Source: a virus
Reading direction: 5' to 3' (one strand)
DNA: 61,711 nucleotides
Virus record (IMG/VR): IMGVR_UViG_3300048836_000712
Span: 1 to 61,711 of that record
Both the position numbers and the translations under genes were made by a program. Below, one piece after another: positions 1-7,424 of the stretch (position 1 is the first letter of the stretch; the number at the start of each line of letters is the position of its first letter). Under the pieces are notes generated by a model, which had not been told where the DNA came from, ran no database searches, and saw only the letters and a program-made list of their open reading frames with translations.

Positions 1-1
1 T

Positions 2-1036
2 GTCGATTCTTATGTTCTTCCAATCGAATTCGAGTCCGTCCACGAATGGCTGGCGACCTTGCATAAGTGGGCGATGAAGTTTTCGCTTCCACTGCTTCGA
101 GGCTTCGTTGAAGTATGGAACGGTGATGACAATGACGCTGCCGAGTTTATTCGGCTGACTCAGACTTGGGGCGGGGTTGGAGATGTGTCGTATCCGCTAC
201 ATCCGCTCGTCTTCAATCTTCAGTACAACGTGTATTCGTCTACTCGTGCAGCACTTGAGGCGTTGTTGATGCCTGATTTCGTTATTGCAACGAATGAACC
301 TTGGCCGCTTTCAAGTGCAATGACAGCAGGCAAGGACAAGCGGAAGTTACAAAGCAGTCTCAACACTGCTGACGTTAAGGACGACAAGGATCGCCAGCAT
401 ACCGTCACACATCGCCCTGACGCACACCGGATTGTCCAAACACCGGGGCAATGGTGTGTAATTCCCGCAGGATCAGAAACTCCGTTTGTCCCAATCAAAC
501 AGACGGGGCTGATTCGAGTTGCGATGCTGATTGATCGCAGCCCGAGTGTATTCACCCCACTTGAGTTAAGTCGGTTTACTGGGGCTAGTTCACTAGGGGC
601 AGGTATTGGTCGTCACGCCATTCAAAGTGAAGATGGCAGCGTGTCTGCAATAAGCAAGCCGCAGCCTCAAGACAATAGGCAACAAAGAGAAGACGCTGAA
701 AACGAGTTGCGAGAATTGGCCGAAGAGCGAGCCAAGGCCAAAAGAAGTGGCGACAATGCTACCCTTGATCGAGTGAATCAACAGATTCGGGCGGTCTCGG
801 AGACGTTTCACGTCACAAAGGATTACAAGGTCAAACCGCAACGTGCGTTTCGTGACGAGGGATGGAAGAAGGCTCAAGACACCGTTTCCAAGACGATTCG
901 ACAGTTCTGGGATGAACTTGACGACAAAGGTTGGTCGCCTCTTCGAGCAGAGCTTGAGAAGCAGATCAAGCTTCCAACTCTCTCATTTAGTCCCGAGGAT
1001 GGCTTTGTGCCTTGGGAAGTGTGCCGCATTACCTAG
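2..1036 (+). CDS. Hypothetical protein, 5' end outside the window
   Basis: The frame is open from base 2 and stops with TAG at 1034-1036. A TTG at 59 could be an internal start, but the residues before it read as normal coding sequence, so the gene most likely begins left of the window. The visible 344 residues have a mixed N-terminal part and a charged, probably helical C-terminal part (about residues 220-300, rich in Glu, Arg, Lys and Gln). I do not recognise the family. Its end is followed by a short hairpin and another unknown gene on the same strand. Coding looks genuine from residue composition; function is unknown. Confidence 0.6.
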   Translation, partial: VDSYVLPIEFESVHEWLATLHKWAMKFSLPLLRGFVEVWNGDDNDAAEFIRLTQTWGGVGDVSYPLHPLVFNLQYNVYSSTRAALEALLMPDFVIATNEPWPLSSAMTAGKDKRKLQSSLNTADVKDDKDRQHTVTHRPDAHRIVQTPGQWCVIPAGSETPFVPIKQTGLIRVAMLIDRSPSVFTPLELSRFTGASSLGAGIGRHAIQSEDGSVSAISKPQPQDNRQQREDAENELRELAEERAKAKRSGDNATLDRVNQQIRAVSETFHVTKDYKVKPQRAFRDEGWKKAQDTVSKTIRQFWDELDDKGWSPLRAELEKQIKLPTLSFSPEDGFVPWEVCRIT

Positions 1037-1067
1037 CAGATATACGGTAAGGCACCTGCTACTTGCT

Positions 1068-1090
1068 CCAGTTTTCGACCTTAAAACTGG
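1068..1090 (+). promoter_or_regulatory. Perfect 8-bp hairpin ahead of the 1100 gene
   Basis: CCAGTTTT (1068-1075) pairs with AAAACTGG (1083-1090) across a 7-base loop. The right arm runs into the GGGAG ribosome site of the gene starting at 1100, so folding would partly hide that site. No T-run follows, so it is not a standard terminator. A role in translation control is inference. Confidence 0.35.
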
Positions 1091-1099
1091 GAGCCACAA

Positions 1100-1594
1100 A
1101 TGTCTCGCAACGCCGTCCACGTCATTGCCCGCTTTTGGGTCGTGGCATACTTCTTCGCCCTTGTCCCATTTGGCCTGCCCGCCGTTCTCGCAGGAGTCCT
1201 GACTCTGCCGTTTCTTGCAGGCGTTGCTCTCCTCGTAGCGCTCGGCTTCAACTTCGCCCAATGGCTCGGCCACCGTGCCCTCTTCGGCGGCACGAAAGAG
1301 TACGAGGAGCTTCGGACCAACGGACAAGACGCATGGTTCGACGTGTCGTGCCCGTGGCCCTTTCGCTCCGAATCCGAGCAGGATGGGCTGGCTGCTCACG
1401 ACGATCCAGCGGTTCGGTGGTTCTGCAACAACTGCCGCAGTGAGACCCACGATCTCGATGCTCCATGCTGGGCCTGCGGATACGAGCAGTATGAGTGTCG
1501 TGTCTGCGGCTCCCCGGTGAAGGATGTCATTCGGCGCGTTAAAACCAGCCAGGCATCGGCGGGTTCGATCCAGCCGGTGGTGATGATTGTATGA
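1100..1594 (+). CDS. Small membrane protein with C-terminal zinc-ribbon
   Basis: A 164-residue protein. Residues about 8-50 are strongly hydrophobic with one Pro-Gly break and can form one hairpin or two membrane segments. The C-terminal part has paired cysteines: CNNC near 109, CWAC near 123 and CRVC near 133, the last followed by Gly. This is the pattern of one or two zinc-ribbon knuckles. A GGGAG ribosome site precedes the ATG. The family is not recognised. The last about 20 residues (KTSQASAGSIQPVV) are less protein-like, so the original 3' end may have been altered by the IS21 remnant that follows directly. Confidence 0.65.
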   Translation: MSRNAVHVIARFWVVAYFFALVPFGLPAVLAGVLTLPFLAGVALLVALGFNFAQWLGHRALFGGTKEYEELRTNGQDAWFDVSCPWPFRSESEQDGLAAHDDPAVRWFCNNCRSETHDLDAPCWACGYEQYECRVCGSPVKDVIRRVKTSQASAGSIQPVVMIV

Positions 1595-1606
1595 TCGCTA
1601 CCAGCG

Positions 1607-1885
1607 TTACGATTCGCAAGATGCGTCCCTGGATTCGGGAACTAATTTGCCGTGGCGTGCGCCGCCGGACCCGGTCGGCGCATTGGCTGGTTTTGAATCT
1701 TCTGGCGCCGATTCCGTAGGCGCGTGCTTGTTGCGCAGGCGGTAACTCTGGCCAGTGATGGCGATGATCTCGGCATGGTGCAGGAAGCGGTCGAGAATCG
1801 CCGTGGCGCTGGGAACGTCGCCAATCAGCTTGCCCCAGTCTTCCAGCGGCCGGTTGCTCGTCATCATCGTCGAGCGCGTTGGCAT
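1607..1885 (-). pseudogene. istB: IS21-family istB (helper ATPase) C-terminal remnant
   Basis: The minus strand encodes RSTMMTSNRPLEDWGKLIGD followed by VPSATAILDRFLHHAEII and a TGQSYRLR-like end, which is the typical C-terminal part of IstB, the AAA+ helper ATPase of IS21 transposons. The Walker A half and any istA transposase are absent. Similarity stops near 1878, just before Element 1. This is a decayed fragment. It fills the otherwise gene-free 1595-1897 stretch. Whether the missing half was removed when Element 1 arrived cannot be told: no istB N-terminal half is visible at the far end near 9.1-9.3 kb. Confidence 0.75.
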
Positions 1886-1893
1886 TGCGTTGA

Positions 1894-1900
1894 AGTCTTG
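1894..1900 (+). other. Candidate left attachment core of Element 1
   Basis: AGTCTTG, matching 9129-9135. Chosen because it coincides with the left limit of Element 1 codon use and lies about 15 bases after the istB homology ends. Flanking bases differ between copies, as expected for a serine-integrase core. Not proven. Confidence 0.3.
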
Positions 1901-2332
1901 GACCTATCCGGTGTGGAAGGCGAGTGCCAACGGTGCGGGCGGGCAATCCGATACGTCCACCGGATGGGCAACGACAAAGACCCCCGCAAGCTTTCGGTGG
2001 GTGGTTGTTGTGCAAAGAAGCTTTCCCCGGACCATGACGCCGAAGGGTTTGAACGGGACTTGTCCAATCGTGCGAAACGCCGAAGCCACTTCCCCACGTT
2101 GCTTGGGTGGCGTGAATCCTTGAAGGGCAATGATTGCATCACGCTTCCCAACATCAACGCAACGGTAACGGTGTTTCGTTCCCGCTTCGGTGAAGGGTTC
2201 GGTTGGTGCATTGTGATTGATGACGAAGAAGGCGAAGACACCACCAAGTTGTTTTCGGAAGACACCTTCACCACGAAGAAGGAAGCCAAGCTATCCGCTT
2301 GGGATGCGTTGGCCGAAAGGTTTGATTGGTGA
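1898..2332 (+). CDS. Small zinc-knuckle protein (phage-type hypothetical)
   Basis: From the TTG at 1898 this gives 144 residues. Near the N-terminus it has CQRCG followed by IRYVH and, 20 residues on, VGGCCAKK. The spacing CxxCG-x-IxYxH...VGxxC is seen in small phage-associated zinc-binding proteins. The rest is a mixed alpha/beta region with an acidic DDEEGED loop. The frame also runs upstream into DNA antisense to istB, which I exclude. No good ribosome site precedes 1898, so the true N-terminus may have been lost or lie across the element junction. First gene of Element 1; function unknown. Confidence 0.5.
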   Translation: MDLSGVEGECQRCGRAIRYVHRMGNDKDPRKLSVGGCCAKKLSPDHDAEGFERDLSNRAKRRSHFPTLLGWRESLKGNDCITLPNINATVTVFRSRFGEGFGWCIVIDDEEGEDTTKLFSEDTFTTKKEAKLSAWDALAERFDW

Positions 2333-2472
2333 CGCCCGCCCTAATGTTCGTGGCGGATAGTCACCACCCACCCCCGCCCCCCGGTGTCTAGGTTCTTTCT
2401 CCCCGATTATTCGTGAAGGGTTGGGCGGAACCAGCAAATTGGCCATGAAACAGACTCACCAAGGATGAAAAA

Positions 2473-3141
2473 ATGAAGCCCCAAGAAATCCAAGCCCAAT
2501 GGTTGAAGTGGTACGCCGCCGCGTTGGGATACTTCCAAGACTTGCACCCCGAAGGCTTACGCAAGGACCGTGGCGGAAATCTCATTCGTGAAAAAATCGA
2601 CCGGGCGGAAGACGGTTGGATAAAGCCCGAACTAGGCAAGTGGTTCCAAGAAGACTTTGGAACGCCCTTCACCGAAACCCACCGCCAAGCCTTCGCCAAA
2701 CAAGCCAAGGCAATGCAAGCCGCCGGACTTATCGAAGTGGAAACCACGGACCGGGGACGGCGGATTGCGTGGCTTCGGTTGACCACCAAGGGCTTGAAGC
2801 TTGCCCCGCAGGTAACGAAGAAGCCACCACGCCCGCCGCTTGGGATGGAAGACCTTGATTGGGCGGAAGCCAAGCTTCGTGAAACCATCGCCACTTGCAA
2901 CGCCACTCTTGCGAAGTTGCCCGAACACTTCCAAGCCCCGGCGGGTGAAGCCCGCTTCCTTGCCGAACACAACGCAACGAAACACAAAGACCGCCGCCAA
3001 CACTTGCAACGTTGCATTGAAGAAGCCCAAGCCAAGTTGCCCTTGGTGGCGGAAGGCAAGCAACGAATCATGCGCAGGGAAGACCCGTCCGCCGTGGTCA
3101 ACGCCACGCTTACCAAGGTCTTCCCTTCCCCAAAGAAGTAG
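2473..3141 (+). CDS. Predicted winged-helix protein of Element 1
   Basis: A 222-residue soluble protein starting at ATG 2473 after an AAGGAT ribosome site. Residues about 65-115 (AKAMQAAGLIEVETTDRG, then WLRLTTKGLKL) have the helix-wing pattern of a winged-helix fold, ending in the common LTTKG motif. The second half is a long, Lys/Glu-rich helical region. It may regulate the element, but this rests on the wing pattern alone. The family is not recognised. The stop codon abuts a compound palindrome at 3141-3187. Codon use is typical of Element 1. Confidence 0.6.
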   Translation: MKPQEIQAQWLKWYAAALGYFQDLHPEGLRKDRGGNLIREKIDRAEDGWIKPELGKWFQEDFGTPFTETHRQAFAKQAKAMQAAGLIEVETTDRGRRIAWLRLTTKGLKLAPQVTKKPPRPPLGMEDLDWAEAKLRETIATCNATLAKLPEHFQAPAGEARFLAEHNATKHKDRRQHLQRCIEEAQAKLPLVAEGKQRIMRREDPSAVVNATLTKVFPSPKK

Positions 3142-3187
3142 CGTGGACGTGGACGAAGGGCGTGAGCCCGAAGTTCACGGTCCACGC
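3141..3187. repeat. Compound palindrome, copy A
   Basis: GCGTGGAC (3141-3148) pairs with GTCCACGC (3180-3187). An inner near-match arm GTGGAC/GTTCAC follows, and the core is GGGC-GTGA-GCCC. The core context GACGAAGGGCG...AGCCCGAAG is shared with copy B at 6942-6992. It sits directly after a stop codon and could act as a terminator-like or protein-binding structure. Confidence 0.6.
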
Positions 3188-3303
3188 GAATAGGGGGCAA
3201 AGAATTTTTCCGGTAGGACTTGATCGGTTAGTGTGCAAACACTAGCATAGTGGTGGAACACTAATAAAAGGTGTCGGGACACTAGCGGCCAAGGGGACCA
3301 CCA

Positions 3304-3822
3304 ATGAAACGAATCGGACTATCGGCCAAGCGTTACCTTCAATACATGCGGGGCCGCATGAACCCCGCTCTTGTTCCCGATACGGAACCCAAAAGCACCG
3401 AAGCCACCGCCGGGGAATTGCGGGTCCGTGGATACGCCGCCACGGCGGACAAGTTGAAAACTCTTGTTCGTTCCGGGGTATTGGATTCGTCCACGTCCGA
3501 AGGCAAGCAAGCCGCGTGGACTCGGGAACGCATCGAAGCCGCCGCCGGGATTTTTGAAGCCCGCCAAGACTTCACCACGCAAGCCGCGTTCTATGCCGAA
3601 TACGGTTTGACCATGACGGACTTCGTGGACGCATTGGAAGCCGCCTTTGCCGCCGCCATCGACGAATACGGCAACGCCGCCTTGGTGGTCCTTTCGCCTT
3701 CCGCCAACGAAGACTTCTTTTGCATGACGATTGAACCCGCCTTCCGTAACGAACCCGCCGCCATTTCCTTTGCCCTTGCCCCCAAGGTCCGCAAGGAAAT
3801 TGAAAAGAAGGGCCGCAAGTAA
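3304..3822 (+). CDS. Hypothetical protein of Element 1
   Basis: A 172-residue protein starting at ATG 3304, with GGGGA upstream. The N-terminal third is basic (LSAKRYLQYMRGRMNP), the middle is helical, and the C-terminal part is mixed (ALVVLSPSANEDFFCM). It has no recognisable domain, signal peptide or membrane segment. It lies 43 bases before the protease-capsid gene in the same direction, the position where phage gene orders place portal or other head genes, but 172 residues is too short for a portal and no portal motif is visible. Function unknown. Confidence 0.55.
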   Translation: MKRIGLSAKRYLQYMRGRMNPALVPDTEPKSTEATAGELRVRGYAATADKLKTLVRSGVLDSSTSEGKQAAWTRERIEAAAGIFEARQDFTTQAAFYAEYGLTMTDFVDALEAAFAAAIDEYGNAALVVLSPSANEDFFCMTIEPAFRNEPAAISFALAPKVRKEIEKKGRK

Positions 3823-3865
3823 CGCCGCCCAGCACAACGGACACAAGCCATGAAAGGAAGCAACC

Positions 3866-5818
3866 ATGACCACCGCCGCCCCAACGCTGCCCGAGGAATT
3901 GACCCTTTCCGCCCCCTTCGTCTTGGACCTTGAAGCCAAGGCAGCGGGGGACGGTAAGCCCCGGTTTTCCCTTGTGGCGAATTCGGGAACGGAACCAATG
4001 AAGGTGGCGGGCTTCTTTGACCCGGTGGTAATTGACCTTGCCGGGGCAACCTTTGATCGGCAACCAACCCCGGTCATTGCGGACCATGACACCACCAAGC
4101 GGATTGGTCACACAACGAAGCAAGCGGTAACGTCCAACGGAATCATGGCGGAAGGGGTGGTGTCTTCCACTTCTCCCGAAGCCACTTCCTTTGTGGCGGA
4201 CGCCAAGGCGGGCTTCCCCTTCCAAGTATCGGTTGGGGCAGCGGTTCAAGAAGCGGTGTTCGTCCCCAAAGGACAATCCGCAACGGTCAACGGTAAGACC
4301 TTCAACGGTCCCATCATCGTTGCCAAGAAGACGTTGATTCGTGAATTGAGCGTAACGGTTTTGGGGGCGGACAAGAACACTTCCGCTTTGGTTGCCCAAG
4401 CCAATAAAAACCACTTTCAAAAAGGGAAGACTATGTCCACCACAACCACCACAAATGACCATGACACCATCCTTGCCGCCGAACGGGAACGGGTGGGATT
4501 GATTGACCAAGCCTTCACCGGGCTTGCGAGGGCCAAGCATGTTGCCGCCCAAGTTGCGGACCTTCGGGCCAAAGCCATGAAGGGCGAAGTTGACGTTGCG
4601 GACTTGCCCGAACGGATTGCGAAGCTTTCCAAGTTGGAAGGTCTTTACGCTGCCCTGCCGGGACAAACGCCGGGAACGGCAATCCATATCCGCCCCGGCA
4701 ACATTCCCAACAACCAAGCGGTGTTGGAAGCCGCCGTTGCTGGTTACGCTTGCGGGTCCAACATCGACCTTGAAGCCACCTATGGCGAAGCCACCGCCGA
4801 AGCCTCAAAGCGGTTGGGTGTCACTTGCCTTATGGACGTGGCAAAGCTTGCGGTTCAAGCAACGGGGCAAGTGTTGGATTGGCGAAACAAAGACCAAGTG
4901 ATTCGGGCTTCGTTTTCGACCGCCGATCTTGGCAACATCTTGTCCAACGTGGCAGGCAAAAGCTTGGAGCAAGCGTATCGGGCGTTCCCGTCCGCCGCCC
5001 GTATCGTGGCGAAGAAGCTGGACGCCGACAATTTCAAGGCCCATACGGGGCTTCGCCTCACCGGTGACGTTGCCTTCCAAAAGGTTGCGAAGGACGGGGA
5101 AATCAAGCATGGCAGTTTGTCGGATTCGGCCTATACCTACCGGGTTGAAACCTTCGCCCGCATGTTGGGCTTGGACCGTCAAACCTTGATTGATGACGAC
5201 ACAAGCAGTTTGGATGATTTGCCCCGCATGTTCGGACGTGGGGCAGCGTTGGCGGTTGAAGAAGTGTTTTGGACGTTGGTTCTTGCCAACACCGGAAGCT
5301 TCTTCCACGCGAACAACAAGAACCTAATTACCGGTGCAACATCGGTCTTGGGTGCAACGGGCTTGGGTCTTGGTGTCCAAAAGTTTTTGGAGCAAACGGA
5401 CGCCAACGGAAAGCCAATCGGCGTGGTCCCGAAGTGGTTGGTTGTTGGTCCGCCTAACAAAGTTACCGCCGATGAATTGTTTGTGTCCCGTACCTTCAAC
5501 GTGGGCGGTGGTTCCACCACGGCAAGCGACAAGGTCACCACGGCAAACGCCTTCTTCGGGCTTTATCAACCGGTGGTGTCGCCTTGGATTGCTTCCGCCG
5601 GTGGCATCGCGGGGGCTTCGGATACTTGTTGGTATCTGTTTGGCGACCCCCGGGACGTTGCCGCCTTCGGGTTGGCTTACTTGAACGGGTCCGAAGCCCC
5701 AACGATTGAACAAGTGGACCAACCCGCCAACAAGCTTGGCGTTCAATGGCGGGCATATCTCGATTTCGGTGCTTGCCAGATTGACCATAGGGGGGCGGTA
5801 CGTTCCGCCGGTGCATAG
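3866..5818 (+). CDS. Prohead protease-major capsid protein fusion (Element 1)
   Basis: A 650-residue protein joining an HK97-type prohead maturation protease to a major capsid protein. Residues 1-189 are the protease: the probable catalytic His is in IADHDTTKRIGH and the Ser in FQVSVGAAV, followed by RELSVTVLGADKNTS. Residues 190-650 are the capsid part, with a delta/coiled-coil region at about 200-260, then LGNILSNVAGKSLEQAYR, GEIKHGSLSDSAY, FARMLGLDRQTLIDDD and a C-terminal VQWRAYLDFG. The same blocks occur in the proteins at 33213-35234 and 45283-47124. SD AGGAAG precedes ATG 3866. An internal SD and ATG lie at the domain boundary. A terminator follows at 5940-5986. Confidence 0.88.
   Translation: MTTAAPTLPEELTLSAPFVLDLEAKAAGDGKPRFSLVANSGTEPMKVAGFFDPVVIDLAGATFDRQPTPVIADHDTTKRIGHTTKQAVTSNGIMAEGVVSSTSPEATSFVADAKAGFPFQVSVGAAVQEAVFVPKGQSATVNGKTFNGPIIVAKKTLIRELSVTVLGADKNTSALVAQANKNHFQKGKTMSTTTTTNDHDTILAAERERVGLIDQAFTGLARAKHVAAQVADLRAKAMKGEVDVADLPERIAKLSKLEGLYAALPGQTPGTAIHIRPGNIPNNQAVLEAAVAGYACGSNIDLEATYGEATAEASKRLGVTCLMDVAKLAVQATGQVLDWRNKDQVIRASFSTADLGNILSNVAGKSLEQAYRAFPSAARIVAKKLDADNFKAHTGLRLTGDVAFQKVAKDGEIKHGSLSDSAYTYRVETFARMLGLDRQTLIDDDTSSLDDLPRMFGRGAALAVEEVFWTLVLANTGSFFHANNKNLITGATSVLGATGLGLGVQKFLEQTDANGKPIGVVPKWLVVGPPNKVTADELFVSRTFNVGGGSTTASDKVTTANAFFGLYQPVVSPWIASAGGIAGASDTCWYLFGDPRDVAAFGLAYLNGSEAPTIEQVDQPANKLGVQWRAYLDFGACQIDHRGAVRSAGA
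4433..5818 (+). CDS. Internal in-frame start: free major capsid protein (Element 1)
   Basis: ATG 4433-4435 lies in frame in the fusion gene (residue 190), exactly at the protease/capsid boundary, and is preceded by AAAGGGAAGA (4421-4430), a good Shine-Dalgarno sequence. It would make a 461-residue capsid protein without the protease. The other two capsid genes in this window have the same arrangement, which supports use of the start. Nested in-frame starts in head genes are known, for example lambda C/Nu3. Confidence 0.6.
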   Translation: MSTTTTTNDHDTILAAERERVGLIDQAFTGLARAKHVAAQVADLRAKAMKGEVDVADLPERIAKLSKLEGLYAALPGQTPGTAIHIRPGNIPNNQAVLEAAVAGYACGSNIDLEATYGEATAEASKRLGVTCLMDVAKLAVQATGQVLDWRNKDQVIRASFSTADLGNILSNVAGKSLEQAYRAFPSAARIVAKKLDADNFKAHTGLRLTGDVAFQKVAKDGEIKHGSLSDSAYTYRVETFARMLGLDRQTLIDDDTSSLDDLPRMFGRGAALAVEEVFWTLVLANTGSFFHANNKNLITGATSVLGATGLGLGVQKFLEQTDANGKPIGVVPKWLVVGPPNKVTADELFVSRTFNVGGGSTTASDKVTTANAFFGLYQPVVSPWIASAGGIAGASDTCWYLFGDPRDVAAFGLAYLNGSEAPTIEQVDQPANKLGVQWRAYLDFGACQIDHRGAVRSAGA

Positions 5819-5823
5819 TTCAA

Positions 5824-5929
5824 CGGGTGTCGGCAACACCCGCACGCTTGGCCCACGCCCGGGAATCATGGTCCCGGGTATGGGGCAACGCCAAGTGTGG
5901 TCTTGGCCCCGTCCTTCACCAACGGGGCC
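5824..5929 (+). other. Cluster of hairpins after the capsid gene
   Basis: Three perfect hairpins stand in a row: CGGGTGT/ACACCCG (5824-5842), CCCGGGA/TCCCGGG (5858-5878) and GGCCCCGT/ACGGGGCC (5905-5929). A fourth, GCCAAG/CTTGGC (5890-5907), overlaps the third, so the two are mutually exclusive. A terminator follows at 5940. The density suggests a structured RNA, attenuator or DNA site rather than chance. Confidence 0.5.
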
Positions 5930-5939
5930 GGGGACGAAG

Positions 5940-5986
5940 AAGCCACCGGGGGAAACTTACAACTCCGCCCCCGGTGGCTTTCTTTC
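5940..5986 (+). terminator. Rho-independent terminator after the capsid gene
   Basis: AAGCCACCGGGGG (5940-5952) pairs perfectly with CCCCCGGTGGCTT (5968-5980) over a 15-base loop, followed by TCTTTC. It would end the capsid transcript, unless read through into the 6008 gene. Confidence 0.8.
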
Positions 5987-6007
5987 ATTCGCAACAAGGA
6001 CGAAGCC

Positions 6008-6220
6008 GTGTTGTTCCAATACATACGCAAGCCACGGAAGCCCACGCCCCAAGACACCGGGGCTTACTTGCCCACGCCCGAAGAAATCGCCACCACTTGC
6101 CGGGAAATCCAAAACGGTTGGACACCCGAAACGGAAGAAGACCGCCGGACGATTGCCCACAAGCCTTGGTTCGCCCCAATGGTTGCCGTGGAAGCCTTGC
6201 CCGAAGACGTGGACGAATGA
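6008..6220 (+). CDS. Small conserved island protein (YLPTxxEI family)
   Basis: A GTG start at 6008 with AAGGA seven bases upstream gives 70 residues. The key stretch is YLPTPEEIATTCREIQNGW followed by a charged segment. The protein at 42460-42693 of Element 3 has YLPTKREIAAKCRLFRAIKGW at the matching place, so both capsid islands carry a copy. Probably a short helix-turn-helix or helical adaptor; the function is not known. It lies just after the capsid terminator and converges with the minus-strand gene at 6244. Confidence 0.6.
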   Translation: MLFQYIRKPRKPTPQDTGAYLPTPEEIATTCREIQNGWTPETEEDRRTIAHKPWFAPMVAVEALPEDVDE

Positions 6221-6243
6221 AGCTAATAAAAACCACCAAAAGG

Positions 6244-6918
6244 TCATGCCGGGTAATCGGCAAGGAAACGCCCAACGTATTTGTGGGCGTCTTGAACGTC
6301 CGCCACGTTCACCTTGGCGAAGTTGCCGTGGGCAGCATCGTTGCGAACGTCCCCAATAGATTGAATCCGCCGCCACGCTGGTTTGTCGTAAACGGTTGCA
6401 CCATGCAAAGCATCGTTGTATTTCGCAAGGTTGCCGTTGCCGGTTACAGTCTTTCCATGTTTGGTGCAAAGCTTCTCCAAGTGGTCTTCCAAAACGCCAC
6501 CAATCAAAACCATTGCGGCAACGTGATAGCCTTGGTCCAAAAGGGACTTGGCTTGTTGCAAGAAATCGTCATGGATGTTTGCCCGAAGGCGGGCTTCCAA
6601 CGAAACAAGCAAGCCCCTATCCACCGCATCCCGCAAAGCCTTCAATGTTCCAAGAATCGAAGGGAGTGCGGTATTGCTATACCCCGGGACGCTAATCCTA
6701 TTTGCGTTGTCCAACTTAGGCAGCAATCGGAAGTATTGGCTTTGCTCACCCGCAATTCGTTCAACGATTGCGAAAGCTTGGGCTGCCAGTGTGCGAAATT
6801 CATGCTCTGGCAAATCCGAGTAATATGCTCCCATATCCATCTTGAAGGATTGGTCCAACCGGTTGCCTTCGGCAATAAGCCCGTCCAATTCCGCCAGCAA
6901 GTCCGCTTCGATACTCAT
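6244..6918 (-). CDS. HEPN/DUF4145-like protein
   Basis: A 224-residue, mostly helical protein. The C-terminal half has DVRNDAAHGNFAKV at about residue 190, giving the RNDAAH (R-x4-H) motif of HEPN-type proteins. Before it come HVAAMVLIGGVLEDHLEKL and the KPAWRRIQSIGDV helix, the arrangement of DUF4145-like HEPN domains. HEPN proteins are often RNases in toxin-antitoxin or abortive-infection systems, but many DUF4145-like members have no shown activity. It runs opposite to the capsid genes, like cargo. Start ATG 6918; a long palindrome lies just upstream. Family assignment is from motifs only. Confidence 0.65.
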   Translation of the reverse strand: MSIEADLLAELDGLIAEGNRLDQSFKMDMGAYYSDLPEHEFRTLAAQAFAIVERIAGEQSQYFRLLPKLDNANRISVPGYSNTALPSILGTLKALRDAVDRGLLVSLEARLRANIHDDFLQQAKSLLDQGYHVAAMVLIGGVLEDHLEKLCTKHGKTVTGNGNLAKYNDALHGATVYDKPAWRRIQSIGDVRNDAAHGNFAKVNVADVQDAHKYVGRFLADYPA

Positions 6919-6941
6919 GGATTCATCCCCAAAGAATTCGT

Positions 6942-6992
6942 GTTATGGACAAATGGACGAAGGGCGAAGCCCGAAGTCCATTTGTCCATAAC
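6942..6992. repeat. Compound palindrome, copy B
   Basis: GTTATGGACAAATGGAC (6942-6958) pairs perfectly with its complement at 6976-6992, and the centre holds GGGC-GAA-GCCC. The core resembles copy A at 3141-3187. It lies between the HEPN-like gene start and the end of the 7008 gene, so it could be a terminator for the latter, an operator, or a mobile palindromic unit. Confidence 0.7.
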
Positions 6993-7007
6993 ATCCCAAA
7001 TAGCGGT

Positions 7008-7394
7008 TCAACCGCACGTCAACTTCTTGTTGATGCTTACCGCCACGTCGGCAAGCGAAACGCTTCGGAAGAACGGGTGGAAGTTTTGCGGTGCAAGGAA
7101 GCCCATGCGACCACCGCCGGTATCCCAAACCGGAACCACGGTTCCCGCGAGTCCCGCCGCCGTCGCACACGCTTGTAGGCTTGCACAAACTTCGTTTTGC
7201 TCATGGTTGGTCTTGTGGCCGAATGAAGAAGCCACGAAGACAATAATCAAATCAACGCCTTGTTCCTTAACGTGGGCAACATCGAATGTCGTGGACACCT
7301 TGGGTTCCTCCCTACGGATGACTTGGGACGCCGAAACGGATAAGATAGACGGACCGCCCAAGGTGCTGGAAACACCAGGGGCGGTCCTAACCAC
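7008..7394 (-). CDS. Hypothetical protein, Rossmann-like N-terminal half
   Basis: 128 residues from a GTG at 7394. The middle has GVDLIIVFVASSFGHKTNH, a beta strand followed by a charged loop, then alternating helices and strands (TVVPVWDTGGGRMG, SLADVAVSINKKL). This suggests a small alpha/beta fold, possibly nucleotide-binding; no family is recognised. It reads away from the integrase gene, whose start is only about 30 bases off, so the two share a divergent control region. The N-terminal 20 residues are less convincing and a later start is possible. Confidence 0.5.
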   Translation of the reverse strand: MVRTAPGVSSTLGGPSILSVSASQVIRREEPKVSTTFDVAHVKEQGVDLIIVFVASSFGHKTNHEQNEVCASLQACATAAGLAGTVVPVWDTGGGRMGFLAPQNFHPFFRSVSLADVAVSINKKLTCG

Positions 7395-7424
7395 AACACC
7401 CCTTTGTTAAGGAAAGGGAACGTC

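Noticed and set aside
1724-1897. Upstream extension of the 1898-2332 gene
   Set aside because: This stretch is antisense to the istB remnant and reads as low-quality Arg/His-rich sequence.
5827-7410. 527-residue plus-strand open frame
   Set aside because: Antisense to the HEPN-like gene and the 7008 gene, which have better composition and motifs; Element 1's GC-rich DNA leaves long open shadows.
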